DNA from: Meconema thalassinum
Taxonomy: Eukaryota; Arthropoda; Insecta; Orthoptera; Tettigoniidae
Direction: 5' to 3'
Length of the DNA stretch: 64,000 nt
Assembly: GCA_946902985.2 (NCBI GenBank)
Contig: OX336388.2
Coordinates: forward strand, 1,391,732,223 to 1,391,796,222
The translations under genes were made by a program, and so were the position numbers. This document shows positions 11,200 to 22,683 of this stretch, in pieces (position 1 is the stretch's first letter; the number at the start of each line of letters is the position of its first letter). Under the pieces are notes generated by a model. It did no database searches, was not told the DNA's origin, and worked only from the letters and a program-made list of their open reading frames with translations.

Positions 11200-13160
11200 G
11201 GCTAGTCATACACAAAATAAAATTGAGCCGGTACAATTTTAAGATCTGTTCGACGTTATTTCCATCTAGCGGTCTCTAGTAATACATCTAAGAGATCGTA
11301 ATTTCCGCACGTCTGAAAAAGGAATGCGCCCGCGTTGGAGAACTAATCCTTGTCTAAGAAACACGCCTTCGGCGATTGTTATCGCGACTAAATTGTTATG
11401 ACGAGGAGAGAGATAAGATGTTGAGCCGACATAATGCCTACTACCGACTATTCTATTGAAAAAGTTACGTGTTAATTAATTCCTATTGATCTTCGAGGTT
11501 ATAAACGCTGAGGAAACATGGCGGGATTCAGGCCTCTGCCTAGCAGTGGAGACTTCTTGTCATATGAGATAATTATTAAATGAAATATCATCAGAGACCT
11601 TCCAGAATGACTCGGAGACTCAGCTAAGTGAAATGATACCTTTGTAACTCTGTATAATCGTGTTTTGAAGAAGATTATTATTCAATGCATTTTCCCCAAG
11701 TTTCAGTGTTAAAAGTTCCGTAATTTAATCTGCTAAGGTAGGGTTAAACTGGATACCGTCCGTGTTTCTCTATGAAGTTATTTGGTGTTTATTTTGTCCA
11801 CAGTTTATTAATATACGCACGTAGTGGAGAATCAAATTGCTTTTTTATGGGTTTATTAATTTAAATGGGTGCTTGTTGTTGTTTCTTTTCCGTATCTAGT
11901 AGAGATTATTTTAGTGCGTGTTACTTGTGTTTGTTTTATGTTGAGAAACGCGATTGTATTTATGAGAGATGTTTCTTACCAGTTCCTAACTCCTTGCAAG
12001 AGTATGGGATCTTTCAGGGACCTTTAGGGACTGGTATTCTTTAGGATAGTTCGCGATTTTAATTGTGCCTAGACGTAGGAGGGTGTGTTGTTCATTGCTT
12101 TGGATGAAATATCTTTTTGTTGGAACACACACCAGTTTATTTTATGTTTCAAGGGTTTGTTTTTATCATGCTTGTCATTTGTGCACTCCAAGGATGGCCG
12201 ATTAGGTTTTATTTTTATCCTTGGAGACTGGGCAAGCATTATCTATGTATGTTTCAGAAATATGTTTCATTTACAATCACGGTTCTAGACTTATTTTTAA
12301 GGGTGGGTGTATGTCGTTTGTTTAAGTGGGAATTTGACTGAAGGTCGAGGGTCATGTTTAGTGTTGTTCTGTTTTGTTGTGGCCTTCAGTCAGCAAGCAA
12401 CGCGTGATCCCATTACGTTATTAAATCAGGTATATTGGTTACTCTTCCGAGATGATGGAATGTGTGTTCGCTGTACGTGCCCGGGACTGCAATTGACGCT
12501 TATTTGGCATCCCGCAAGGTAACTGAACCTTGTGCTTTCGTTCGAGAGAAGTTTTATTCTACCAGCTCATGAAATCGTTTTGTTTTATCTTCATTTGGGA
12601 TTTGCTTGTTAAAATTACCGAACTGATCTATGTTTATTTGCTGAGTTTGTATGTCACGGCACGTCATGTGAAGTGTAGTGCCTTGTGGAGTTGTGTAATT
12701 ATTCTGTGTTTATTGACGTAAGGGTCGTTGCTGTTGTTGGTTGTTTCTTTGGGTAGCTTGGCGTGACATGCAGTTTAATGTAAGGGAGGTCGGATAGGTC
12801 GTGGGAGACACGATTTCATGTACTTCTAAGAATGATGCTTCTGACTACCTTCTTGTAGTTAGGCATTCTCCTCATCGTCGACATTCTCCTTTTATAGATC
12901 TTGATTGAGTGTTTTACGTTTTATTGTTTTACTGTTTTATAATACCATGTACATATTTTATTACAGGCCCATCATCCCTCATCTTACCATTTCATGCACC
13001 CCTCACGTCCCCTTTTGCAATGTCTTGTTTTTTTTATATTAAATTTTATTTTATTTTACAACCTCTACTCGAAAAGTGTAGTCATTGGATGGTCGGTGCT
13101 CCATCTAGTTCACCATGTGTTAAAGGTCTCGACTTAGGTCTCAGGTCCGCGTCCTCAACA
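11200..13160. other. unexplained segment inside hAT-B
   Basis: Homology to hAT-A stops at about 11190 (GACAGTACTA) and the transposase 3' region resumes near 13165-13340. The roughly 2 kb between is T-rich on the plus strand with only short frames. I found no terminal repeats, tRNA head or recognisable protein. The phrase AAGTCACTTTG occurs near both edges (11100 and 13172), so a duplication or rearrangement of the hAT 3' region is possible. Confidence 0.4.
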
Positions 13161-13311
13161 CCTGCACGCCTCAAAAATAAGTCACTTTGTTAACACTAGA
13201 TTATGGTTAGGAACTTTAGTCACACAAAATAAGATAAAACAAACAATATTCAAGGATTTATTAATTTAAAGCTTCACTATGGAACTCATCTTCTCTTCAA
13301 TTTTCTCTGCT

Positions 13312-13894
13312 TCAGAACGGGCGTCGTTCAATATCTTCTTCTTCTTTTTCCCAATTCCTGGAAATCTTTCGTGGCTTTTCTTTCAACTGCCACCTTAGCC
13401 GTCGCTTCGCACCTGTTTTGCTTCCTTGAACACGGCGTAGGAGTTTCGTGCAGTATGGACTCTTGCTCACGGTTATCTTTTCTACTCCACCAGCTGCCAT
13501 CACAGCTTCCTGATCAGTAAGCATTCCAATCAGATTTGCTTCTTTGTGATTGACGATCATGCACTCCTTGTTCAGGGAGAAACCTTTGTCTAGAGCTGCA
13601 TTGTTGTGATAAAAAATCAGTATCATTTTAACGAAGGTCGTGAGATCGTTTTTGGCAGGAACTGAGGAAGGTGCTGAAGCCACAATTCAGACCACAGCAC
13701 GTCAAGCCATGGCTCTTTTCCGTCGAACTGCTTCAAACGCAAAGTGACAGAGGGCAGTCTAAGAAGTGCGGAGTAGCTGCTCTTCATGCGGTCAGCCATT
13801 GCGCCAGAAATCAAATTCTTCTGATTACAAAGAATTTCCAGGGCAATGACGATCCTACCTTCTTCCACCTTAGGAGTCTCAGCGACCGATATAG
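13312..13894 (-). pseudogene. hAT-B transposase remnant, C-terminal part
   Basis: The minus strand reads EGRIVIALEILCNQKNLISG, then RLKQFDGKEPWLDVLWSE, PAKNDLTTFVKMILIFYHNN and KGFSLNKECMIVNHKEANLI. The last segment resembles a hAT C-terminal dimerisation region. Frameshifts separate the pieces. The N-terminal part continues at 20080-20510, on the other side of the Academ-like element inserted at 13895. The same order of segments is found uninterrupted in hAT-A. Confidence 0.6.
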
Positions 13895-14430
13895 TAGCCC
13901 AGTCAATCAAGGTAAAAATATACGCTTTGTCGCAACTAATTAGAGGAAAGTTGAATTTTTGCAGGATGTTAGTATACAAAGTAAATAGCCAAAAATTACA
14001 AAGTCCCGACCCCCACCCCTCTTGCTTTCCCCCCCACCCCCTCCTATACCTTGCTAGAGCAGTACTATGGTTAAATGCTTACAGCTCGAAAACTAATAAA
14101 GTTACAGACGTGATTGTTTTTTTATTTTACTCCTTACAATATTTTAACAATTTATTTAAGAATAAATTTTTATGTAGACAACCTATTATCGCCATAATAC
14201 ATTAATATATGCAGAAAACTGTCATTGCAAAAAACAAAAAGTAATTTATACTGATTATAACTATTTACCCTTAGGTCGTAGAAAAAATATGTTCGATTAA
14301 AATGTTTAGCTACAGTTATTATCTTTAACGTTATGGGTCTACAGAAGATATTTGTTAACATGATGGCTTCACAGAGCGATGAACAGTAGCGGACAACGCG
14401 TATTCCGCCGGGCAGCCGCGTATAGCGTGG
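13895..14430 (+). repeat. left terminal inverted repeat of the Academ-like element
   Basis: Reverse-complemented, this arm aligns with 19630-20075 with many substitutions and small gaps. Shared landmarks include GTCGCAACTAATTAGAGGAAAG near the outer end, the TGCATATATT/TCTACATAAAA block in the middle and ACTGTTCATCGCTCT near the inner end. The arm contains an extra C-rich tract around 14004-14042 that the right arm lacks. Confidence 0.85.
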
Positions 14431-14819
14431 TGTGGTGACTGTTCCGCTTGGCTGTCTTGCATGAGTCAGACTGCACATTGCAACTTGTTTGTTTACTGCC
14501 CTCTTATCTCTATTACGCTGCTTATTGAGTCCTTTTCGTTATTAGTGGGCCTTGCCTGTTTAGTGTTCGGTTAACCATGGCATTGTGCGGTTCGTTGCAT
14601 TTTGTGTTTCGTGATAGTTTTACTTTTTGTACAGAAATACAAGTTGTTGTGTTGTGCCAAGTGCAGTGAAATGCTGATAGTTTTGCTATTGTTGTGTATT
14701 GTTGAGAGAGATAAGCAAGATAAAAGGTAACCCTTAAAAATAGTAAAAACTTGTTAAATCTGAACTGTTACCCACAAACTTTACAGCTAGGCGCTCTTTA
14801 TTATCAACAGTGTTCAATA

Positions 14820-17800
14820 ATGACTGATTTTACCAATATATGCGTAATATGTAATGAGGAAGTGAAAGATGCCGGGGTAAGTCACTAAAGGTATAAACAC
14901 TAATAAAATGTAGTAATGAGAGAAAAGACGAAATCCATAGGTTACTTGTTAACGTCGATGTAATAAAAGTACATACTGTATGCAGGCAAAATTATACCAG
15001 ACCTAGCAATATTAAAGCAGCATTAAAAGCTCAAAATTCGGAATCTTCCACCTCGCAGCGCCTTCTCAGGGAATTAGACTCCAAATTTGATTTCAAGCAT
15101 GACTGTTTGTTATGTGAAAAGAATGCTGTGTTTGACCCAAAACTTCCTTCTCAATACCGAACCCAAATTCATGAGGTTTCAACAATTGAAATAAAGCAAA
15201 CTCTCCTTAATGCTTGTGATAATAGGAATGATGATTGGGCCTGTAAAGTTAAGTCCAGGCTTTTAGATGTGATTGATTTAGTTGCGGCCGAAGCCCGTTA
15301 TCATGGGCAATGTTATAAGGACTTTTGTAAACCTAAACCTCATGAACAAAAGGTAGGACATCCATTAATAGCCGAGTCTGTAGATAAATTTAATTTGCTT
15401 ACTAATTACCTTGAGAGCGACAATGAGTGCCAGTATTCACTAAAAGAATTAAGAGAGATAGTAGTGGAGTTATGAGGTTCTGATATAGACTATAGTGATT
15501 ATTATCTCTAGTCAAAACTTGTAGATTTTTTCAAAGATCGGCTAGTTGTACATAATTTATCTGGAAAGAGAAGTATTTTATGTATGTCACATACTAGTCA
15601 CAAGGTATTAGATTCGTGGTACAAAAACAGAGAAACAACTACTGAAGACGAACGTAAAATAATTGTTAGAACAGCAGCAGAAATCGTTACGGAAGATATA
15701 CAAAAAATGAATTATGACTGTGGAAAATACGCACGTGAAAAGGAATAATGTTATTGGTTTTACGTCCCTTTTAACTACTCTGGCTTTTAGAGACGCCGGG
15801 GTGCCGGAATTTTGCCCCGAAGGGGATCTTTAACGTGCCAGTAAATCTACTGGCACGGCTCCCTCGCATTTGCGCACCCTCAAATGCCATCTGACTGCGC
15901 CAGGTTTCGAACCTGCAACCTTGGGCTCAGCAAGCGAGAACGTTACCCCTGAGCCACGCAGCCAGACAACGTGAAAAGGAAGTGAGTACTGTATCAAATG
16001 ATTTGATTCCTGAAACATTGGCACTATTTACAACTACAGTAACTAAAAAAAGAGCTGGAAATTCGTCCCCTGATATAAGTAGAAAACGTGCTGTAATTAA
16101 CCATACAATAATTTCAACTGTAAGACCAAGGTCCTTCTTGTCGTCAATACAAACTTCTGTGTCTTTATATTTGAATAGAATGTATGGGTCAAAGCATCTC
16201 ATTGAGGTACTCTCTGCGCTGGGAGTATGTTCTTCATATTATGAAAGTGACAGGTACATAAGGTCTTTAATAACGCAGGGACCCCGTCAAAAAATGTAAT
16301 TCCTTTACACAGTACGTTTTCGACAACGCTGACGTTAACGTAAGATCATTGGATGGTTTAAATACATTTCATGCGATGGGAGGAATTGCATGTATCTCTC
16401 CATCGTCCCATGTCTCCATTACCTCAGAAGTACCTAGATTAATTGACGGATCGTTCAAAGTTGCAGAAGAAATTCGTAAGCGAGCGTATGTAAAGAAAAG
16501 AACCAGTGGCTTAGCTGGAATCGTTATGGAAGACTTCAGATGTTATATCATTAAGGAAAACAAATACAAACACAGTATCTTTTATTCATCCACTTAATCT
16601 GCTATGGGTCAGTGGATGTAACACTCAACCTGGATGGAATGGTTTTATGAGTGTCTCAACCAAAAAGTTAAAAAACCATGACACTTCATACATTTTAGCT
16701 ATTCCCTTCATAGATATTGATCCAAACAACCCATCATCAGTGTACACAGCATTATGTTTTGCAGCTGAGCAGTGCAGTAAGAACAAGCAAACATGCATTG
16801 TGACCTTTGACCAGCCACTGTACTTAAAAGCTATGGAAATCGCCGGTGACTCTGAAGATCCATCTGATTTGTCAAAAATTGTTGTAAGGTTAGGAGGTTT
16901 TCACCTACTTATGTCATACTTAGGATGTATTGGTCGTATAATGGAAGGTAGTGGAATAGAGTCTCTATGGGAAACAGTGTACGGCAAGGCAACGGTCAAA
17001 CACATGCTTACCGCGCATGCCTTTGCCAGAGCTGTGAGGGCATACATATTAACTTATGCTGCTATTGTTGAAAAAGTGACACAAGATGCACCTGTACGTG
17101 AAAGTGTATTTTGTAATGACGTGCGAACAATTTATGACAAACTTTCTCGCAGTGAAATTTCTCAAGCAACTGCCTGTGATGATAAAGCTGTTCAATCTTC
17201 CGTGTCAAAATTGACAGACCATATCAATGTAAAGAAGTCAGTCAGCAGAACATCAAAGCTTTGGCTAAATCTAATTCAGCAAGTTGACCTAATGTTAAAT
17301 TTTATCCTAGCTGAGAGAACGGGAAACTGGAAATTGCACTTAGATACTGGCACCGATATGCTTCCTTACGTTCATGCTGCGGGGCACCTTCCTTACGCAA
17401 AATCTGCACATATGTATGTCCAAGAAATGGACAAACTGCAAACAAAGCTAACTGAGGAAGAGTACGAACTTTTCGTAACGAAAGGTCTTTTCACTATAAG
17501 AAGAAAAGAAGAGTTTTGGTCTGGAAATTGGAGTGATATGTGTATAGAGCAGTCTTTGATGAAGTCGTTAAAGTCAATAGGAGGTTTAACGCACGGTAGA
17601 GGAATAACTGAGAGCACCTTAAACAAATGGGTTTTAGGAGCCCCTTCATTTTTACGTGTAAGTGAAGCATTTAGAAGCTTTCTTGGACTGAACTACAATA
17701 CTCACGAGCAACATGTAGAGCTGAGAGAAAGCCGCAAATCCAGAGACCTACAAGATTTATCAAAGTTCAAAGTTTGGCTAAGTCAGCACAACACTTTTGC

Positions 17801-19386
17801 TTGCGGCAGTAGTGAATTGGTTTCTCTTTCAACGGGATTGGTATCAGACTCTTCAGTTAATTGCGATGATGCGTATGAAGTTGGCTTAAAAGCAATGGAA
17901 AATATGGTGGGAAAATCTTTCAATGACATAAAACTACAGCGGAAGGATATGGTTACAACACAGGCAAGTTTCAAGTCTATCAAAGTGAGATCTAAAGAAG
18001 TTTCAATTAACTCCCAGCAAATATTCAATCGAATTTTATGCATCTGTGACAGCCCCGTTAAGTTGAAATCTTATTTTGAGTTCGAATTAGCATCTCACCC
18101 ACCGTCACTATTTGACGAGGCATCAATACGTAAAGGTACGAAAGCATCGTTTATGAAATTATTTGAAGATGGAATTGTTCAAGAAAGCTTCAAGGCAAAT
18201 GAAGATGTTTTTGTGATGGATGGTGGATATTTGTTACATGCTGTGGTTTGGAGAAAAAACAGCACTTTTAAGGAAATAATAGATTCTTATTTAAGCTCTA
18301 TACTTTGTAAATACGGAAATAAAGTTACAGTGGTATTCGACGGTTATCCCAACTTTCCAACCACAAAACAGCAAGAACAAGAGAGAAGAGCATCAAAGAA
18401 ATCTTCTCACACAATTTTTTTTTATGAAAATACAGTTTGCACAACACAACAAGCAGACTTTCTAGCAAACCCTCATAACAAAAAGAGGTTGATAGAAGCA
18501 ATTACAACACGTTGTGTGACTGAGGATATTAAAGTTTTTTCTGCGGAAGGTGACGCTGACACTGTCATTGTCGACCAGGCAATTAAATATGTGCAAACTA
18601 ATAATACTACAGTTGTTGTCGTGGGAACTGATACAGATCTCTTGGTTTTACTCGTAGCATTAGCTCCCCAGCAAGACGCCAAACTTTTCTTCTTAAAGCC
18701 TTCGTCGTCAATGTCAAAACTGTACTCTGTCGATTTTCTTATAAATCAACATGTCAAGCAGCAAACTTTACTGCTTTTTTCTCATTCAATGACTGGTTGT
18801 GATACGACGTCTGCTTTCTATGGGCTAGGGAAGTTAAAAGCAGCCGACATGATACGTAAATCAACTGAAGCTAGATCTAAGGGTGAGATTTTCACAAAAC
18901 AAGACATTACAAAAGATATCCTTCTAGAAAGTGGAGAACAGTTTATCCTAAGCATGTACAACTTATCAAAGTTCAAAACCCTCAATGAAGCCAGGTACTT
19001 TAAGTTCAAGCAATTAACCGCAAAAATGTCCCTCAAGTCTAATTTTGATTTAGCAAAACTTCCACCAACTTTAGATGCTGCTCATCAACATATTTTGAGG
19101 GTACCAGATTCAAACTTGGTTAGGTTGTAAAATTCCGGCAGAAGAATGGGGTTGGCAGTATACATCAAATAACAGACTGATACCTAAGCCCATGACGAAT
19201 CCTGCTGCTCCAAGTGAACTTCTTCTACTGATATCTTGTAATTGCAAAACATTGTGTGTTACAAACTGTAGTTGTCGTAAAGCAGGGTTCGATTGCACAT
19301 CTATGTGTGGGAACTGCAGTGGAATGTATTGTAAAAATTCTTCAGACCAAACCGATGAAACATTAGAAAATGACCCTTTATACTAA
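14820..19386 (+). pseudogene. Academ-like transposon protein: XPG/FEN-like nuclease with Cys-rich C-terminus
   Basis: Reading starts at ATG 14820 (MTDFTNICVICNEEVKDAG). It probably jumps a 44-nt GT-AG gap (14877-14920), then runs through Cys/His pairs (CLLCEKN, ARYHGQCYKDF). The longest open stretch is 16647-19130 (827 codons); its first Met is internal, since homologous reading extends upstream through HPLNLLWVSGCNTQPGW. Nuclease landmarks, numbered from 16647, are MDGGYLLH (~523), VVFDGYPN (~561), AEGDADT (~632), GTDTDLLVL (~660) and GCDTTSAF (~717), matching the acidic positions of XPG/FEN nucleases. The C-terminus, one frameshift later (19192-19386), has CNCKTLCVTNCSCRK and further cysteines. 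Damage: stops at about 15473 and 15508, a SINE at 15746, and frameshifts near 16290, 16565 and 19105. Confidence 0.75.
15746..15968 (-). mobile_element. tRNA-derived SINE in the Academ-like gene
   Basis: The minus strand starts with a tRNA-like head (GTGGCTCAGGGGTAACG, then GGTTCGAAACC). It continues through GGCACGTTAAAGATCCCC and ends in GGGACGTAAAACCAATAACA. Perfect 13-bp duplications ACGTGAAAAGGAA flank it (15733-15745 and 15969-15981). Removing the SINE and one duplication restores the protein frame (REKE then VSTVSNDLIP), so the gene was still readable here when the SINE landed. Confidence 0.9.
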
Positions 19387-19629
19387 AAAAAAAGGAAAAA
19401 CATAAACGTTGTTTATTATTAGGCCGTGTTAGTTGTGCAGGAATTAATAAGTTATCAAAAATACTATACAATGAAACTTTATTATTTGTCAGCTATAAAA
19501 GTGTACTAAGTACAGGATTTTGGTAATGAAAAGTTTAAGTTAAAGTTTTTATATTTCATCATCATAAACTCAATGACTATTCGAGATTAAGGATATGAGT
19601 ACATACAGCGGTGCCCTTCAGCATCGAGT

Positions 19630-20075
19630 GACAACGGCGCGGAGCTGCTTCGTCTGGCGCGGCAACGTGGTGGCCATTACTGTTCATCGCTCTCTTTGAA
19701 GCCATCATTTGAACGGTAAGCATTATAGTAGATACATATTGTTAAAGCTAATTAAATTGTCTATAAGTTTTGTGCAAAACATTTCATTGTATGACGGAAG
19801 GATAAAAAGGTACAATAGGTTGAAGTTACTTTTTGTGTTTTGTAGTGGCAGTTTTTTTGCATATATTGAGTATTACGGTGAAATTACGCTATCTACATAA
19901 AAAGTTTATATGACATAATTTGTTTAGAATAATGTTGGGCGTAAGATTATTAAAAAATCGCGTTTGTAACTTCATTAGTTCTTTAACTGTAAGCATTAAA
20001 CCAAAGTACTCCTCTTGAAAAAAAATCAGCTTTCCTCTAATTAGTTGCGACACTAAACCTTTATTGACTGGGCTA
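19630..20075 (-). repeat. right terminal inverted repeat of the Academ-like element
   Basis: This is the inverted partner of 13895-14430. It ends in ATTGACTGGGCTA before the TAG duplication. It is shorter than the left arm because it lacks the C-rich tract and has small deletions. A weak reading frame (19709-19900) is shared with the left arm, but it only reflects the repeat. Confidence 0.85.
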
Positions 20076-20079
20076 TAGG

Positions 20080-20530
20080 GGTCTAGGCAGGAAATAGCAC
20101 GGGTCATCTTGTGAGCAAGAGGTGACCTCTCTTTGATTGTTTTCAGCCATAGGATACAAAAGCGCAAAATTGCAGCAAATCTGCGTCTGGAATTTTCTGA
20201 GATCTTGAGTTGTTAGCCTCTTTAAGGGCTGATCTTGTCGAGAAATCCAGGTCTACTCTGTGAAAGACAATGCGGACTGATTCCTGTATGTCATTGTCAG
20301 CAACGAGTGCGGCGCGCATAGCCCCGCGCGGAGTGGGTACGGTCGGCCAGGCAAAGCATGCATTCGACGTTGGCTGGGTTCTCATCCCGCTTAGCGCTCT
20401 ATCGGTGGCGCAAATTGCGAGTCGCAGTGCGGTCTGCAGGCGAAATAAAAGATTGAGTGGGAGGACTCTACCGAGCGTAGAGTAGAAGTCAGGCATTATG
20501 AAACTTTTCAAGATTTCCCGTATCAAGTGC
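20080..20530 (-). pseudogene. hAT-B transposase remnant, N-terminal part
   Basis: The minus strand begins MPDFYSTLGRVLPL near 20497 and continues through GMRTQPTSNACFAWP and SVRIVFHRVDLDF to a stop near 20143. The counterpart in hAT-A lies at about 3845-4250. The N-terminal cysteines could be the remnant of a zinc finger, but I cannot place a full BED finger. The subterminal TACGGGAA motifs and the right end follow at 20515-20603. Confidence 0.5.
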
Positions 20531-20603
20531 GAATTTCGTATAATTCCCGTATTTTTCCCGAGTCACTAAAATTCCCGTATATCCCGTATCGCTCGACACC
20601 CTG

Positions 20604-21250
20604 TAAATGAAACGTGTAGACTCATCACTGGCTACCTGAAACCCACGCCATGTGATAAACTGTATTGTTTAACAGGCATTGCACCCCCATATAACAGAGG
20701 AGAAGTTGCAGCTAAATGTGAGAGATCTAGGGTTGATGCGTCTCAAGCACATCCGTTGGATGGCTTTCAACCAGCCAACTCTCGACTGAAGTCCAGAAGA
20801 AGCTTCCTTCACACAACTGAGTGCCTAACTGAGAAACCTCAGGTTTTGAGGATTACATCTTGGTTGACCAGAAGCCCCCACATTACTCAGTGGATGGCTC
20901 CATCTGAAAGGCAGGACATACAGAGGCTTGGACAAATTGGAAGACAGATTGCGATCTGGGGGTTGGCAGATCCAAGTCCAACATTCAAAAATGGGGATTT
21001 TGCTGCGACTCGGTCCTTTGTGAATGCGGTGAAGAACAGACAATGGGTCATCTGCCTCAGTGCAGTCTGTGTCCTATACTGTGCACCATGGAGGATCTGG
21101 TGAAGGCTACACCAAATGGACGTGACATGGCAAAATATTGGTCATGCATTATTTAGAGCCTTAAATGTTCAAGTTATGTCATTTTTGTTGCCCATTTTGT
21201 ATGTAATTTCTACTGTAATATGTTTGTTCCTGACACGAGTAAATAGCAAA
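20604..21250 (+). pseudogene. LINE-K right piece: C-terminal region and 3' end
   Basis: Directly after the TAAAT duplication the frame continues the broken LINE-K protein: NETCRLITGYLKPTP and YCLTGIAPP. It goes on to RITSWLTRSPHITQWM and a C-terminal cysteine knuckle (CECGEEQTMGHLPQC at about 21020-21065, in a different frame). A stop follows near 21155. The 3' UTR runs to about 21250 (ACACGAGTAAATAGC). Joining this to 5112-5617 across hAT-B gives the residue order seen in LINE-L, which confirms the interruption. Confidence 0.8.
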
Positions 21251-21254
21251 ATTA

Positions 21255-21509
21255 AGACCTTTAGCGAGAACTGCCTGTTGGGTATTCTTTAGGGGCATGC
21301 TGGACAAATTTACGAAAACCTTGTTAGCATCAAGTCTAATGGCATAAGATTTCTGCAACTGACATAACTTTCATATTTCGTAATATGCCTTCCCTTCACC
21401 TGATCTAGAACGCTGTTAGCTTGCACTGAAGAAATACGATCAGAGATATTCCATAATTCCTCACTTACGAAGTTCGAGAGGGGTAGATGTAGATGTAGTA
21501 ACTCCCTCG
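21255..21509 (-). other. unassigned stretch with a possible coding fragment
   Basis: Between the LINE-K 3' end and pogo-2, one minus-strand frame stays open for about 60 codons. It reads FVSEELWNISDRIS, then VLDQVKGRHITKYESYVSCR, and stops near 21322. The composition looks protein-like, but I do not recognise the family and see no start or splice site. It may be another retroelement scrap. Confidence 0.25.
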
Positions 21510-21659
21510 AGATAAAATTATATTAAATAAAGTTTATTCAAAATTATTTACAATCTTTACTAAATTAACAGAATAGCATTTCTCCAAAATAGTTTCCAAC
21601 AGTTTTGAAGTCGTTCTAAAATAACACACATCAAACCATTCAAAATACAAATAAAAGTA

Positions 21660-22570
21660 CACTTCATTCATTATCGTCATCAGAAGTACCAACTTCGGAA
21701 CTTTCATCACCATCACTTTCCCACAAAATGTTGTCATCGCTGCCATCCATAGCATTACAAATACTACATTTCTTGAAGCTCTCCCGTATGAGATCTCCAG
21801 AGATATGATTCCATGCCGTCTAAATCCAGGTACAGAGCAGCTGAACTTCCGGGCACTGAATGTGACCAGTTGGAGTCAGTGTGTGATTATCGGCCACCAA
21901 TCACTCGGTATACAGCTGTTTCAAGGCTGCTTTGAACAGGCGGTTCATGCAGACATCCAGTGGCTGTAGCACAGACGTCATCCCGCCTGGGATGATTGCT
22001 AGGTTGGTTTTCCCATCCTTAATGAATTTCTTCACAGTGTCTGTTGTATGACCGCGGTAACTGTCCAGAACAAGCAAGCTCTTTCGTCGTAATAAGGCAC
22101 CAGGGTGACATTGCCAGACACACTTTAACCAGTCTTCCACTAGTGAACTGTCCATCCAACCAGAGTACTGAGTTCTGACGATAACGCCAGCGGGTATATT
22201 TTTCGGAAGCATATTTCGCTTGAGAACAACATACGGCGGAAGTTTGGTTCCATCAGCGAGTATACACAACATTACCGTACACCGTTGTTTCTCATTACCA
22301 CACGTTCTGATAGGAAAACTTTTGGAACCCCTGAACACTCACAGTACTGTTCAGTGGCATTTCAAAGTAGACTGGCATCTGATCTGCATTACCAATTTGG
22401 GAAAGCAAATATGAATTTCCCTTCAGCAACTGATGAGACGCTGAAAGGTATTGAGGTACGCCTTCATATGCTCAACCCATTTCTTTTATAAAAAATTTGG
22501 ATCCATCCTCAGCTTGCTTTAAACCCTACCGTAGAAAGTTCCATTGCAAACTGTAATGCCTTTAATTGAC
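21660..22570 (-). pseudogene. pogo-2 transposase, central and C-terminal part
   Basis: From right to left the minus strand reads a second DNA-binding (Tc5/CENP-B type) segment, KRNGLSI then SIPFSVSSVAEG (about 22440-22530). An NADQMPVYFEMPL segment follows in another frame (about 22350-22410). Next is the DDE domain at 21901-22338, with CTVMLCILADGTKLPPYVV, LLVLDSYRGH and LQPLDVCMN. A stop falls after YTE at 21901. The remaining C-terminus with its acidic tail is readable to about 21665 in shifted frames. Compared with pogo-1 it has extra frameshifts and the stop. Confidence 0.8.
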
Positions 22571-22683
22571 ATATTTCATTTAATAAATTAAATCATATTT
22601 GTCAATAAGGACCAAAAATGACATTTCAATCGACACCCCATCTCCCAATTCCCGCCTTTCTGTTAGGTATTTACAACTATTTT

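Larger units (their letters stand above)
13895..20075 (+). mobile_element. Academ-like DNA transposon with ~0.5-kb inverted repeats
   Basis: The tips TAGCCCAGTCAAT (13895) and ATTGACTGGGCTA (ending 20075) begin inverted repeats that can be followed inward for roughly 0.45-0.55 kb. A 3-bp duplication TAG flanks the element (13892-13894 and 20076-20078). hAT-A shows the uninterrupted sequence at about 3830-3850 (CAGCGACCCCTATACGG), which serves as the empty site. The single gene (14820-19386) encodes an XPG/FEN-like nuclease core plus a C-terminal cysteine knuckle. From the known families, long protein, XPG-type nuclease, Cys-rich finger and 3-4 bp TSDs point to Academ. This copy is decayed and carries a SINE. 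Confidence 0.7.
5618..20603 (-). mobile_element. hAT-B: complete but heavily interrupted hAT-like transposon
   Basis: The left end CAGCGTGTCGAGCGAT at 5618 and the right end, the complement of CAGGGTGTCGAGCGAT, at 20603 form a short terminal inverted repeat. A perfect 5-bp duplication TAAAT lies outside them (5613-5617 and 20604-20608). LINE-K coding sequence resumes immediately after the right copy. Both ends carry repeated CCCGTAT/TACGGGAA subterminal motifs. Of the 15 kb, about 2.0 kb is a nested CAGGGTGTCTA element and 6.2 kb the Academ-like element; an unexplained stretch lies at 11200-13160. Removing these leaves about 5 kb. The transposase remnant reads on the minus strand. Sister copy: hAT-A. 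Confidence 0.85.

Noticed and set aside
12085..13193. A cluster of small plus-strand frames as a host gene
   Set aside because: T-rich, overlapping, no conserved motif, no splice pattern that joins them.
15895..15968. tRNA gene on the minus strand
   Set aside because: It is the head of the SINE at 15746-15968, which has a 13-bp TSD.
16647..16649. Methionine at 16647 as the true start of the 827-aa protein
   Set aside because: Homologous reading continues upstream in other frames back to 14820; this methionine is internal.
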